64,000 nt of DNA, from positions 1-64,000 of the forward strand of contig JAGDMU010000001.1 of assembly GCA_017860615.1 (NCBI GenBank), given 5' to 3'. Of the stretch, positions 10,732 to 19,782 are shown in pieces. This DNA comes from Pseudomonadota bacterium. GTDB lineage: Bacteria; Campylobacterota; Campylobacteria; Campylobacterales; Sulfurospirillaceae. The position numbers and the translations under genes were made by a program. The number at the start of each line of letters is the position of its first letter. The first letter of the stretch is position 1. The notes beneath the pieces were generated by a model. The model was not told the origin of the DNA and searched no databases. It was given only the letters and a program-made list of their open reading frames with translations.

Positions 10732-11871
10732 ATGGTAAAAAAGATTAAAGAAAAACGACCTAAAAAAGAGTCCCCTTCGTTTAATGAGATAAGATCAGCG
10801 CAGCTTAAAAAGTACAGTCTGATCTTAATGCTCATTCTAACCCTCTCCATGATTGCGTTTGGAACCTATTTGTATATGACGACCTCGTATCAGCATTACA
10901 AAACAATTCAAAAAGATCAAACGTCATCCAGTGATGAATTGATGCGCAAAATGAAGCAGATGCTAGAGGATGAGAAATCTCGTCAAGCAACACTGCCACC
11001 CGTTCCTTCGGTTGAAGCCAATGTGTCTGCTGTTTTGGAAAACAATCAAAGCAATGAAACAACCCTTGAAAACAATGAAACACAAGCGACTACTGTGGTT
11101 CAACAGACTCCTGAAGAAGAGAGCAAGACGCAAGAACTTTCTGAAGTACACGAGTATCAGCGAAGCCTTAAGGATAATGGGAAAATTCATAAACCAAGTG
11201 AAGTTATTCGTAAAAAATATCCTGAAGGTACGACACCAAAACTTGCTATTATCATCGATGATGTCTCTTTCCCTTGGCAAACACGCATGATGAAAGAGAT
11301 CCCTTACAAAGTGACGCCAGCTTTTTTCCCTCCAACAAAAGGACATCCTGAAACCGTGCGTCTTTCACATGAGTTTCCATTTGCAATGGTGCATTTACCT
11401 CTAGAAGCAAAATATTACAGTAAACCAGAAGAAGATACACTCAATGCTACGGATTCGATTGAGGTTATAGAAAGACGTATTAAACGTATAAAAGAGTGGT
11501 TCCCTCATATTGTTTATTATAACAACCATACAGGGGGTTATTTTACAGCAGATTACAATGCTATGGATAAATTGGTAAAAACAATGAAAGAAAAGGGTCT
11601 TATTTTTGTTGATAGTCGCACTATCGGTAACAGTAAAGCTCCCGAAATTACTAAAAAATATGATATGTTTCTCTATTCTCGTGATGTCTTCTTAGATAAT
11701 TCACTTGAAAAAAGTTTGATACGAACACAACTTAGAGAAGCGGTTATGAAAGCTAAAAAACATGGCTATGCCATTGCGATTGGGCATCCGCACAAAAACA
11801 CCTTGGAGGTTCTACGAGATTCCAAAGATCTTTTAGAGGGTGTTGATATGGTCTATCTGAAAGACCTATAA
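10732..11871 (+). CDS. Divergent polysaccharide deacetylase family protein
   Basis: Membrane-anchored protein of 379 residues. It has a basic cytoplasmic N-terminus, one transmembrane helix at about residues 28-50, a low-complexity Glu/Thr/Asn-rich linker to about 150, and a C-terminal domain of the divergent polysaccharide deacetylase type (COG2861). The domain starts KLAIIIDDVSFPWQT and includes MVHLPLEA, NNHTGGYFTA, FVDSRT and AIAIGHPHK, which fit the NodB-like barrel. Substrate is unknown. It lies 8 bases after minE and overlaps dprA by one base, so it is inserted in an otherwise conserved min-dprA gene order. Confidence 0.85.
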   Translation: MVKKIKEKRPKKESPSFNEIRSAQLKKYSLILMLILTLSMIAFGTYLYMTTSYQHYKTIQKDQTSSSDELMRKMKQMLEDEKSRQATLPPVPSVEANVSAVLENNQSNETTLENNETQATTVVQQTPEEESKTQELSEVHEYQRSLKDNGKIHKPSEVIRKKYPEGTTPKLAIIIDDVSFPWQTRMMKEIPYKVTPAFFPPTKGHPETVRLSHEFPFAMVHLPLEAKYYSKPEEDTLNATDSIEVIERRIKRIKEWFPHIVYYNNHTGGYFTADYNAMDKLVKTMKEKGLIFVDSRTIGNSKAPEITKKYDMFLYSRDVFLDNSLEKSLIRTQLREAVMKAKKHGYAIAIGHPHKNTLEVLRDSKDLLEGVDMVYLKDL

Positions 11872-12641
11872 TGATCCAAACAATAGACTTTCATGTTCCT
11901 GAATTGGAAAAGATGAAAGTCTATCCCAAACCGCTTTACTACCTCGGTAATTCTGATATGCTTAAACGTCCCAAAATCTCTATAGTAGGCACACGTCATC
12001 CCATTACATACACCAAAATTTACACGCAAGAACTCGCCCGAAAACTTTCTCTTGCTGGTGTGTGTCTTGTCAGTGGTGGTGCGCAAGGCGTTGATGGTAT
12101 TGTACATCAAGCAGCAGGCGTTTCCAATACAATTATGGTAGCAGGAACAGGTCTTGATATTCGCTATCCTGCGATCCATCAAAAACTTATTGTTGAAATC
12201 GAAAAAGAAGGGTTGGTACTTAGTCAGTTTGAAGCAGGTCAACCCTCTTTAAAATGGAATTTTCCGCTGCGAAATGAACTTGTTGTGGCGCTTGGAGATC
12301 TCCTCATTGTTACGCAAGCCGATCTGAAAAGCGGAACAATGCACAGCATTGAATTTGCACTTAAAATGCAAAAGTCTATTTATGTCTTACCCCATCATTT
12401 AGGCGAGAGCGAAGGGACAAATTGGCTTTTGGCACAAGGCTTAGCAACCCCTATCTACAATATTGATAGCTTTGTCTCACAATTTGGTCAAGTGGATGTT
12501 GACAGAAGCGATGATTTTATGATTTACTGTGATACGCATCCTCTTTACCACGATGCCGTGGCAAAATTTGCACAAAAAGTATTTGAATATGAATGTTTAG
12601 GTAAAATTAGGGTTGAAAATGGACGCATTAAACGCGCATAA
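11871..12641 (+). CDS. dprA: DNA-processing protein DprA
   Basis: Binds incoming single-stranded DNA and loads RecA during natural transformation. The Rossmann fold is clear: ISIVGTRHPI near residue 36, SGGAQGVDGIVHQAA near 67 and GTGLDIRYPAIHQKL near 86. At 256 residues it is short but similar in size to the Helicobacter protein. It lies directly after the deacetylase gene and 8 bases before the TauE gene. It suggests, but does not prove, natural competence. Confidence 0.93.
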   Translation: MIQTIDFHVPELEKMKVYPKPLYYLGNSDMLKRPKISIVGTRHPITYTKIYTQELARKLSLAGVCLVSGGAQGVDGIVHQAAGVSNTIMVAGTGLDIRYPAIHQKLIVEIEKEGLVLSQFEAGQPSLKWNFPLRNELVVALGDLLIVTQADLKSGTMHSIEFALKMQKSIYVLPHHLGESEGTNWLLAQGLATPIYNIDSFVSQFGQVDVDRSDDFMIYCDTHPLYHDAVAKFAQKVFEYECLGKIRVENGRIKRA

Positions 12642-12649
12642 GGGAAAAC

Positions 12650-13453
12650 ATGGGTTTTGAGTGGATTTTGGCATTTTTAGCCTTAGGTTTAGTGGTTGGT
12701 TTTATGGCGGGATTGCTTGGTATTGGAGGAGGGGGTATTATGGTACCTGTTCTTACTTCGATTTTCTTGGCGCAAGGCGTTCCTGTTGAACAAGTTGTCC
12801 ATATGGCACTTGGTACTTCAATGGCATCGATTGTGATTACGTCTTTTGCTAGTATGCGTGCTCACCATAAAAAGGGTGCTGTAATGTGGAATGTGGTAAA
12901 AGTAATGGCAGGTGGTGTCATCATTGGAACATTTGCAGCAACATTTTTAGCAACCTACATGAAATCAGTGCAACTTGCCATCTTTTTTGCTATCTTTATG
13001 GCATACGTCTCCATTCAAATGGCAATCGATAAAAAGCCAAAGCCAAGTCGTGAACTCTCATCTTCAGCATCGCTTTTCAGTGTTGGTTCACTGATTGGTA
13101 TTGTCTCAGCACTTGTATCTATTGGCGGAGGTTCTCTCACGGTGCCGTATCTTGTGTGGCAAAATGTTGATCTTAAAAAAGCAATTGCAACATCAGCTGC
13201 TATAGGCTTTCCTCTCTCCATTGCAGGTACGGTTGGATACATCGTTAATGGCATGATGCATTCTTCTTCTGGTTCGGAAATGATGTTAGGGTTTGTGTAT
13301 CTTCCTGGGGTTGTGCTTATTTCAATCGTGAGCTATTTTACAGCACCTTTGGGCGCGAAGATGGCACATACCCTTCCTGTGGGCAAACTCAAAAAGATTT
13401 TTGCTTTACTTTTGATGACACTGAGCATTAAAATGCTTACTTCTGTTATCTAA
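12650..13453 (+). CDS. TauE/SafE-family sulfite or organosulfonate exporter
   Basis: Inner-membrane protein of 267 residues with about 8 predicted helices. The two family signature loops are present: GLLGIGGGGIMVPVL near residue 21 and ALVSIGGGSLTVPYL near 157, reflecting the internal repeat of TauE/SafE proteins. The transported anion cannot be deduced from sequence. It lies 8 bases after dprA and is likely in the same transcript. Confidence 0.9.
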   Translation: MGFEWILAFLALGLVVGFMAGLLGIGGGGIMVPVLTSIFLAQGVPVEQVVHMALGTSMASIVITSFASMRAHHKKGAVMWNVVKVMAGGVIIGTFAATFLATYMKSVQLAIFFAIFMAYVSIQMAIDKKPKPSRELSSSASLFSVGSLIGIVSALVSIGGGSLTVPYLVWQNVDLKKAIATSAAIGFPLSIAGTVGYIVNGMMHSSSGSEMMLGFVYLPGVVLISIVSYFTAPLGAKMAHTLPVGKLKKIFALLLMTLSIKMLTSVI

Positions 13454-13481
13454 AATGTTTTGATGTATAAAAGGAAACAGT

Positions 13482-14006
13482 ATGCACAAAGTTTTTTTAT
13501 CAGCTCTTTTGTTACCTTCGCTGCTTTTGTGCGCAAGCAATCTGTTTGAAGAAAATCCGACTACCGTAGTTACGAACGGTTGTATGGAACGTATTGAGAT
13601 TAAAAATAGCCATACGCCAGTTGATTTGTTTAAATCCAGTGCTGTGTGTATTGAAGAGCAAAAATACTCACAGGCAGTTGAACTTTATCTTGTTGCTACA
13701 GCTTATGGCTATTTTGATAGTGCAAGAGTGATTGATAAAAGCACACGGCAAACGTTAGAATCGCTCAAAACAGAGATCTTTGGACCACTTGATGCCATTA
13801 AACGTAATCAATTTGCTGAAATGTTGCGTACGCGCTTGGATGATATGAAATCGAGTTGTTCATTCCTTGCTAAACTAGGAAGTCCAACGTATTATCCTGA
13901 GTATATGGTGCAAAACGGTGTTACACGCGGTGATGGACTTATTCTTAATTATGATGCTAAAGTATTGTGGCAAGATACTCGCGTTAATTATCTACGTTGT
14001 CCGTAA
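13482..14006 (+). CDS. Secreted hypothetical protein
   Basis: Not recognised as a named family. The first 18 residues are a Sec signal peptide ending near LLCAS. The mature part has four cysteines (in NGCMERIE, AVCIEEQ, SSCSFL and the C-terminal LRCP), which suits disulfides in the periplasm. A Sel1/TPR-like helical segment SQAVELYLVATAYGYFDSARVI lies mid-protein. It starts with AAAGGAAACAG upstream and converges with the serine dehydratase gene, leaving a 3-base gap. Confidence 0.7.
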   Translation: MHKVFLSALLLPSLLLCASNLFEENPTTVVTNGCMERIEIKNSHTPVDLFKSSAVCIEEQKYSQAVELYLVATAYGYFDSARVIDKSTRQTLESLKTEIFGPLDAIKRNQFAEMLRTRLDDMKSSCSFLAKLGSPTYYPEYMVQNGVTRGDGLILNYDAKVLWQDTRVNYLRCP

Positions 14007-14009
14007 CCT

Positions 14010-15200
14010 TTAAAGATAGCGTTTTGCCAGACCTCCTAGAGAGGTTTCTTTGTACTTCGTGTTCATATCTTTTCCCGTTTCGACCATCGTTTGAATAATC
14101 TCATCAAAACTGACTTTATGTGCTCCATCGGTGTACGAAGTGTATTCTGCTGCGTCAATGGCACGAATGGCTGCCACCGCGTTACGTTCAATACAAGGCA
14201 CTTGTACGTATCCTGCTATGGGATCACACGTCATGCCAAGATGATGCTCTAAGCCCATCTCTGCGGCATAATCAATCTGTTGTAAATTGCCGCCAAAAAG
14301 GTATGATGCCATGCCAGCTGCCATGGAACATGCCACACCCACTTCGCCTTGACAGCCCACTTCCGCACCTGAGATAGAGCCGTTAAATTTCACGATATTT
14401 CCCAAAAGTCCCGCAACAGCAAGAGCACGTAAACAATCGGTTTGATCCAAGTTATAAAGTTCTTTGAGGTAGCGAAGTACCGCAGGAACAACCCCGCAAG
14501 CTCCGCACGTTGGTGCTGTTACGACCACATTCCCAGAGGCATTTTCTTCACTGGTCGCTAGGGCGTAAGCGAAGATAATACCGTGTGCACGCTTTTCTTC
14601 TTTACGTGCTTTGGCAAAAAACATTGGGGCTTTTCTAGGGTATTGAAGGATGCCAGGTAATACACCTGTCTGTTTTAATCCTCGATCAATCGCGGTTTGC
14701 ATCGTCGTCCACACCTCTTCAAGATAGTTCCAAATCTCTTTACCTTCGTACTCTTCGACGTATTGCCAAAGCTCTTTATGTTCATCTTGACACCATTTTA
14801 TAATCGCATTCATCGTGCTCAGTGGATAAATAGAAGGCTCAGAAATAGGGCTTTCGTTTGCCTCTTTTAGCGCGCTGCCACCAACACTATAGACTTCCCA
14901 TGAGCCTAGAAGTTCTTGTTTTTCATTAAATGCTTCGAAAAACATGCCATTGGAGTGAAACGGTTTGGTGATGTCAGGACGAAAAATAATTTCAACACCC
15001 TCTGTTGCTAGGGCTTGACGGAGTGCGTCATCGGTTAAGTGACCTTTGCCTGTGGCTGCCAGTGAGCCAAAAAGGGTTACACGATATAAAGAAGCGTTAG
15101 GAAAGCGTTTTTTAAAGTGGGTTCCAGCATTGAAAGGTCCCATCGTATGGCTTGAAGAAGGTCCATGTCCAATACAGTAAAATGATCTGAGTGATTGCAT
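14010..15200 (-). CDS. sdaA: L-serine ammonia-lyase (iron-sulfur type)
   Basis: Converts L-serine to pyruvate and ammonia with a [4Fe-4S] cluster. The beta-like domain starts FYCIGHGPSSSHTMGP. The alpha-like domain has APTCGACGVVPAVL, GCQGEVGVACSMAA and LGMTCDPIAGYVQVPC, which supply the cluster cysteines and active-site residues. The chosen ATG at 15200 follows AGAGGTTATT and gives 396 residues; an in-frame extension to 15248 lacks a good ribosome site. No serine transporter is adjacent. Serine is a major carbon source in Campylobacterota, so a catabolic role is likely. Confidence 0.93.
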   Translation of the reverse strand: MQSLRSFYCIGHGPSSSHTMGPFNAGTHFKKRFPNASLYRVTLFGSLAATGKGHLTDDALRQALATEGVEIIFRPDITKPFHSNGMFFEAFNEKQELLGSWEVYSVGGSALKEANESPISEPSIYPLSTMNAIIKWCQDEHKELWQYVEEYEGKEIWNYLEEVWTTMQTAIDRGLKQTGVLPGILQYPRKAPMFFAKARKEEKRAHGIIFAYALATSEENASGNVVVTAPTCGACGVVPAVLRYLKELYNLDQTDCLRALAVAGLLGNIVKFNGSISGAEVGCQGEVGVACSMAAGMASYLFGGNLQQIDYAAEMGLEHHLGMTCDPIAGYVQVPCIERNAVAAIRAIDAAEYTSYTDGAHKVSFDEIIQTMVETGKDMNTKYKETSLGGLAKRYL

Positions 15201-15337
15201 AATAACCTCTATGGTTGGCGAAAAATTGTGGTGGATTATAGCACACAAATCAATTTTTTATGGGGTAATGTATCACGCAAAGAGCGCTTTAAATCAATCT
15301 TTGATAGAATAAAATAATTCTAACAAAGAGTAGATTC

Positions 15338-15745
15338 GTGAAAAAAATAGCAAGTATTGATATTGGACTAAAACGTATTGGTGTTGCACTCTGCTTGGCG
15401 GCAGACATTGTTACACCACAAGAAGCGATACTGCGTAAAAATCGTGACCAAGCTGCGCGTGATGTCGATGCTTTTTTAAATGAGTGGAGTATAGAGCTTT
15501 TAGTTGTAGGTTTACCCAAAGGTGGCAGTAGCAGCGAAGAGATGGAGAGACGTATCAAACATTTTGTAAGCCTTTTGACTTTCAGTGGTGAAGTAGCATA
15601 CCAGGATGAATATGGTTCAAGTAATGAAGCCAAAGAGATGATGCAAGGGGTTATTCGTCAAAAAAGAGATGGTAGAATAGACTCTATGGCGGCAAAAGTG
15701 ATTTTAGAGCGTTATTTAGATGCACAAAAGGGTTGCCATGGTTGA
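15338..15745 (+). CDS. ruvX: Holliday junction resolvase-like RuvX (YqgF family)
   Basis: RNase H-fold nuclease proposed to process Holliday junctions or 16S rRNA 5' ends. The N-terminus IASIDIGLKRIGVALC holds the first catalytic Asp, and LLVVGLPKGG and YQDEYGSSNEAKEMM match the YqgF pattern. The length of 135 residues is normal. It overlaps the next gene by 8 bases. Confidence 0.92.
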   Translation: MKKIASIDIGLKRIGVALCLAADIVTPQEAILRKNRDQAARDVDAFLNEWSIELLVVGLPKGGSSSEEMERRIKHFVSLLTFSGEVAYQDEYGSSNEAKEMMQGVIRQKRDGRIDSMAAKVILERYLDAQKGCHG

Positions 15746-16346
15746 ACTCATGGTAGCTGAAATCATCGGCACAGTTGCTTTTGCACTGAGTGGTTTTTAC
15801 GTTGCTGTTAAAGAAAAGCTTGATTTACTCGGTGTTTTTATCGCTTCATTTTTAACAGCACTTGGCGGAGGGTTAGTACGTGATATGCTCTCAGATCGAC
15901 CTCCTTACACCTTTACACATTTAATGCCTACTTTTTTGGTTTTAGGGGTCATCATTTTTAGTATTTTGTTTAAATTGCACCAAAAAGATGAGATAGAAAA
16001 AAAGTTTTATTTTATCATTAGTGACACTTTAGGGTTAGTCTCTTTTTCGATTTCTGGGGCACTCATAGGTCTGCAAGCTGGGTTTAATTTCTTTGGCGTG
16101 ATACTGCTTGCACTCATTACCGCTGTGGGTGGTGGTGTGGTACGTGATATTTTACTTAACCGTGTACCACTTCTTTTAACCAGCGAGTTTTACGGCACAG
16201 TTTCACTTTTAGTTGGGGCGATTTTATTTGTTTTTGCGCAGTTTGATATTAGTGGATATGTGCCTTTGATGGTGGTATTTGCTTTTGGTGTAGCATTAAG
16301 ATTATTGGCGTATTATAAACAGTGGAATTTGCCCAAAATCGGGTAA
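15738..16346 (+). CDS. Trimeric intracellular cation channel family protein (UPF0126)
   Basis: Inner-membrane protein of 202 residues with about 7 helices in two UPF0126 repeats. The repeats are visible as FALSGFYVAVKEKLDLLGVF with TALGGGLVRDML, and SISGALIGLQAGFNFFGVIL with TAVGGGVVRDIL. Bacterial members are TRIC-like channels and some are linked to glycine uptake; the substrate here is unknown. The ATG at 15738 overlaps the ruvX stop by 8 bases and gives a natural start. Confidence 0.9.
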   Translation: MVELMVAEIIGTVAFALSGFYVAVKEKLDLLGVFIASFLTALGGGLVRDMLSDRPPYTFTHLMPTFLVLGVIIFSILFKLHQKDEIEKKFYFIISDTLGLVSFSISGALIGLQAGFNFFGVILLALITAVGGGVVRDILLNRVPLLLTSEFYGTVSLLVGAILFVFAQFDISGYVPLMVVFAFGVALRLLAYYKQWNLPKIG

Positions 16347-16358
16347 GGTTTTTTTCGC

Positions 16359-16364
16359 TATAAT
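16359..16364 (+). promoter_or_regulatory. Probable -10 box for argD
   Basis: Perfect TATAAT about 25 bases before the argD start codon, in a T-rich stretch typical of Campylobacterota promoters. Confidence 0.5.
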
Positions 16365-16388
16365 TGCGTTTTTTTAGAGGAGTAAGTT

Positions 16389-17576
16389 ATGGATTTTGAA
16401 ACAATGGATAAAGAGTATGTGTTGCAGACGTATGCAAGAAACTATGTCAATTTTAAACACGGTCTTAACGCAACCCTTTTTGATGATAAAGGAAGAGATT
16501 ATATCGATTTTACCAGTGGTATTGGTGTTGTGAGTGTAGGACATGGCAATCAAAGACTGGCCGATGCTATCAGCGATCAAGCACGTAACATCATTCATAC
16601 GTCGAATCTTTACATGATCGAACCACAAGCGAAGTTAGCCAAAAAAATCAATGAACTCACAGGCTTTGATGTTGGCGTCTTTTTTGGAAACTCAGGAGCA
16701 GAGGCGAATGAGGGAGCGATAAAACTAGCCCGTAAATATGGTGAGAAAAAATTTGCCAATAAAAAATATAAAGTCCTAACGCTCGAGCACTCGTTTCACG
16801 GAAGAACCATAACAACAGTGAAAGCGACAGGTCAGGAGAGCTTTCATAAAACGGCTTTTGCGCCGTATCCTGAAGGATTTTCATACACAAAAGAGATCGC
16901 TGATCTTTACAATGCCATTGATGATGAAACCGTTGCCGTTATGATCGAACTTGTACAAGGCGAAGGCGGTGTAAAGGCATTTCCTAAAAAAGATATTCAA
17001 GATTTAGCGAAGTTTTTAAAAGAGAAAGAGATTTTGCTTATTATCGACGAAGTGCAAAGTGGCGTCTTTAGAAGCGGCGAGTTTTTAGCGACATCACTCT
17101 ATGAGATTGAGCCAGACATCATCACGCTTGCAAAAGGTTTGGCAGGCGGTGTACCTATCGGTGCAGTGGTGACTAAACATAAAGATATTTTTGAAGCAGG
17201 AGATCATGGCAGCACCTTTGGAGGAAATTTTCTCTCCACACGTGCAGGACTTGAAGCGCTTGCTATTTTAGATGAGTACAAACAAAGTGGCATGCTGGAT
17301 GAAGCACTGATCTATTTTGATGGCAAATTAAAAGCGACATGTGCAGCATTTCCAACATTGTTTGAGAGTGTTGAAGGCCTTGGTTTGATGCGTGGTATGC
17401 GATGTTTGAATGGTGATATTTTAGCCAGTGTCATCAAAAAAGCGTTTGAGCATGGCGTATTGGTTTTAAAAGCGGGTAAAAATACACTTCGTTTCTTGCC
17501 ACCACTTACGATCTCTAAAGAAGAGATGGATGAGGGCTTTAAACGTTTAGAAAGTGCGTGTAAAGCGCTTTTGTAA
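16389..17576 (+). CDS. argD: Acetylornithine aminotransferase (class III)
   Basis: PLP-dependent aminotransferase of arginine synthesis; the same enzyme often also serves lysine synthesis as succinyldiaminopimelate aminotransferase. Family motifs are FTSGIGVVSVGHG, FGNSGAEANEGAIKLAR, EPxQGEGG-like ELVQGEGGVKAF, LLIIDEVQSGVFR and the PLP lysine in ITLAKGLAGGVPIGA near residue 245. Length 395 is normal. The start has AGAGGAGTAAGTT. The next gene follows after 9 bases. Confidence 0.95.
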   Translation: MDFETMDKEYVLQTYARNYVNFKHGLNATLFDDKGRDYIDFTSGIGVVSVGHGNQRLADAISDQARNIIHTSNLYMIEPQAKLAKKINELTGFDVGVFFGNSGAEANEGAIKLARKYGEKKFANKKYKVLTLEHSFHGRTITTVKATGQESFHKTAFAPYPEGFSYTKEIADLYNAIDDETVAVMIELVQGEGGVKAFPKKDIQDLAKFLKEKEILLIIDEVQSGVFRSGEFLATSLYEIEPDIITLAKGLAGGVPIGAVVTKHKDIFEAGDHGSTFGGNFLSTRAGLEALAILDEYKQSGMLDEALIYFDGKLKATCAAFPTLFESVEGLGLMRGMRCLNGDILASVIKKAFEHGVLVLKAGKNTLRFLPPLTISKEEMDEGFKRLESACKALL

Positions 17577-17585
17577 AAGAGATAC

Positions 17586-18620
17586 GTGAAATTTAGTGCT
17601 TATATGCAAGAGTGGCTCTATGGCAATGTAGGCTACTACACTAAAGAGCGAACTATTGGAAAAGAGGGTGACTTTTACACTGCTGTGAGTACGAGTATGT
17701 TCTTTGGTGGTTCCATTGCCAAACGGCTGATTTCAACGATTGAGAGTGGATTTTTAAGTCCTACTTGCAGTGTGGTTGAGATCGGCGCACATAAAGGCTA
17801 TCTACTGGCTGATATGATTCAGTTTATCTATACCCTCAAATCTGAACTTCTCCAAACGCTTACGTTTGTTATTGTTGAACCTTTTGAGACAAATCAGAGA
17901 ATGCAAAAAGCCTATTTTGAAGAGGCTTTTGGTGATGCTATTGCACTGTTTTATGTCAAAAGTTTGGATGAGTTTCAATGTGAAGAGGCCTTTTTTGTTG
18001 CCAATGAGATTTTTGATGCTTTCTCCTGTGAAGTTATTAATGATGAGCAGATGCTTTTTATTGAAAAGGGGAAAGCTTTTTTTGATGTGATGGATGATGA
18101 AACAAGAAAAAAAGCAGATGACTATGGCATCAAAAAAGGTGAGCTTTGCTTAGGTTATGAGCCTTTTGCTGAGACGATGAGTCAGTGTTGCAAGCGTTTT
18201 GAGTTTGTGACGTTTGACTATGGTGATAAAGAAGAAAGGGGTGATTTTTCACTACGTGTTTATGCGAACCATCAGGTCTATCCTTTTTTTGCACTCACCG
18301 ATTTGGTCGAAGAAAAATTGCGAGAAACTCGCGAATTGAATGCTTTATATGCACGCTCAGATATCACGTATGATGTGAACTTTAGCCATCTCTTTAAGGC
18401 TTTTGAAAAAAGTGGCATTACCGTATATGATTACAGTACTCAAGTGAAAGCTTTAGTTGATTTTGGATTAGTTGAGCTTTTGGAACTTTTCGCAAAAAAT
18501 GTTTCAGAAAAGCAGTATGAAACTGAGATGAATAAAGTTAAAATATTGATCGATCCTTCTTTTATGGGAGAGCGGTTTAAAATGGCGTGTTTTCGTAAAG
18601 GAGAAGTAAAATGCAACTAA
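17586..18620 (+). CDS. SAM-dependent methyltransferase, MidA/NDUFAF7 family
   Basis: The 344-residue protein matches COG1565, whose eukaryotic member methylates an arginine in respiratory complex I. Seen here: N-terminal YMQEWLYGNVGYYTK, GDFYTAVSTSMFFGG, the SAM-binding VVEIGAHKGYLLADMI and the acidic FFVANEIFDAFSCEVI. Starts at a GTG with AAAGAGATAC before it. It overlaps the ThiS-like gene by 10 bases. The target in bacteria is not established. Confidence 0.85.
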   Translation: MKFSAYMQEWLYGNVGYYTKERTIGKEGDFYTAVSTSMFFGGSIAKRLISTIESGFLSPTCSVVEIGAHKGYLLADMIQFIYTLKSELLQTLTFVIVEPFETNQRMQKAYFEEAFGDAIALFYVKSLDEFQCEEAFFVANEIFDAFSCEVINDEQMLFIEKGKAFFDVMDDETRKKADDYGIKKGELCLGYEPFAETMSQCCKRFEFVTFDYGDKEERGDFSLRVYANHQVYPFFALTDLVEEKLRETRELNALYARSDITYDVNFSHLFKAFEKSGITVYDYSTQVKALVDFGLVELLELFAKNVSEKQYETEMNKVKILIDPSFMGERFKMACFRKGEVKCN

Positions 18621-18811
18621 TTATTAACGGTGAAACAAAAGAGAGCAGGGCTAGAACCATTCAAGAGCTGATTGATGAACTCAGCATTGAAAGCAAAGTG
18701 ATGGCAGCAGCGGTAAACATGAATGTCGTCAAAAAAGAGTTGTGGGAAAGTCACATACTGTGTGAAAATGATAAAGTAGAGTTTTTACAGTTTGTGGGTG
18801 GTGGCGCTTAA
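18611..18811 (+). CDS. ThiS/HcyS-like sulfur carrier protein with C-terminal alanine
   Basis: A 66-residue beta-grasp protein of the ThiS family. Such proteins are thiocarboxylated at a terminal Gly-Gly and donate sulfur to thiazole (ThiS) or, in Wolinella, to homocysteine (HcyS). Here the end reads FLQFVGGGA then TAA, so the glycines are capped by Ala66. ThiS needs a free Gly; Wolinella HcyS is made as an Ala-capped precursor that the metalloprotease HcyD trims. No thiF, thiG, hcyD or metY is within the window, so which pathway it serves is open. It overlaps the methyltransferase gene by 10 bases and has AAAGGAGAAGTAAA before the ATG. Confidence 0.8.
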   Translation: MQLIINGETKESRARTIQELIDELSIESKVMAAAVNMNVVKKELWESHILCENDKVEFLQFVGGGA

Positions 18812-19182
18812 TGCCAAAGTTGTTGAGTACTTTTTTTACCTTCAATGACCGCTACTGCGATAGCAAAACCATTGTCGTGTGTAATTGAGAGTGAAAAATC
18901 AGTAATCTCATACGCTTCGATTAAATGACGTGAAAGTGTAAAATAGGGTGCATTTCGTGCATCTTTGTAAATTTTTATATCAAAAAATCCACATTTCTCG
19001 CTAATACCAATACCAAGAGCTTTAGATATAGCCTCTTTTGCCGCATAAAATCCAGCAGCCGTAGCATCACTTTTAGCTAAAACAATTTCTTCAGGGGATA
19101 AAAATTTTAAAAGCGCCTTGTCTCCAAAGCGCTCTTTGAGTTTTGTGATGCGTTCTATCGAAACGAGGTCTATACCGATCAT
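18808..19182 (-). CDS. acpS: Holo-[acyl-carrier-protein] synthase
   Basis: Transfers phosphopantetheine from CoA to apo-ACP for fatty acid synthesis. The N-terminus MIGIDLVSIERI has the metal-binding Asp, and FYAAKEAISKALG holds the second conserved Glu and Lys. SITHDNGFAIAVAV is the last motif. Length 124 is normal. It overlaps fliL by 4 bases on its 5' side and the ThiS-like gene by 4 bases, tail to tail. Confidence 0.94.
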   Translation of the reverse strand: MIGIDLVSIERITKLKERFGDKALLKFLSPEEIVLAKSDATAAGFYAAKEAISKALGIGISEKCGFFDIKIYKDARNAPYFTLSRHLIEAYEITDFSLSITHDNGFAIAVAVIEGKKSTQQLWH

Positions 19183-19718
19183 TGAACCACGAAGTCTGTA
19201 AAGTAGATGTTTTTAACTTGTCCATCAGAGAGATTTTCATTGATCTTATCAAGGACCTCTTCTTTAAGCTTATCTTTACCTTTGAGTGTACTGATCTCTT
19301 CAAAAGTTTTAGACGAGAAGGTGCGGATAATGATGTCACGAATCAACGATTTTTTATGATCCATCTCTGGTTGAAGTTTTGGATCGCTCAGTTCTAAATC
19401 AATAGAGACTTTCAAGAAACGGTTACCGCTTTCACTGAGCAAGTTAACAACAAATTGTGCCATTGGGTACATTGGACCGATGGCTAAATGATCCGTTGAT
19501 TTTTTGCTACTACTTTTTTTCTTCTCAGTTTTAACATCCTGTTGTGTGGTTGTTGGCGCTGCTGCTGCTTCGTCATGGCTTCCTAAAAGTAAAAAAGCTG
19601 CTGCTCCTCCACCTATAAGGAGTACCACCAACAATACGACGACAATAATAAGCACCATATTGCTTTTAGGTTTCTTTTCAACTGTTGCATCGCCATCTTC
19701 AGGTTTTTTACCAGCCAT
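19179..19718 (-). CDS. fliL: Flagellar basal-body protein FliL
   Basis: Inner-membrane protein that associates with the flagellar stator. It has a charged N-terminus, one helix at about residues 20-47 (VLIIVVVLLVVLLIGGG), a low-complexity Ala/Thr/Lys linker, and the periplasmic FliL domain from about residue 75 with YPMAQFVVNLLSESGNRFLK and DIIIRTFSSKTFEEI. At 179 residues it is typical. A TTTACATGTAAA palindrome lies 15 bases upstream of its start. Other flagellar genes are not in this window. Confidence 0.9.
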   Translation of the reverse strand: MAGKKPEDGDATVEKKPKSNMVLIIVVVLLVVLLIGGGAAAFLLLGSHDEAAAAPTTTQQDVKTEKKKSSSKKSTDHLAIGPMYPMAQFVVNLLSESGNRFLKVSIDLELSDPKLQPEMDHKKSLIRDIIIRTFSSKTFEEISTLKGKDKLKEEVLDKINENLSDGQVKNIYFTDFVVQ

Positions 19719-19732
19719 TCTTCTATCCTTTG

Positions 19733-19744
19733 TTTACATGTAAA
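19733..19744. repeat. Palindrome TTTACATGTAAA, copy 1
   Basis: Exact 12-base palindrome just upstream of the fliL ribosome site. The same sequence recurs at four other places in the window. Confidence 0.8.
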
Positions 19745-19782
19745 AACACTTTTCCTCTATATCGTTTTATTTTAGGAAAAAT

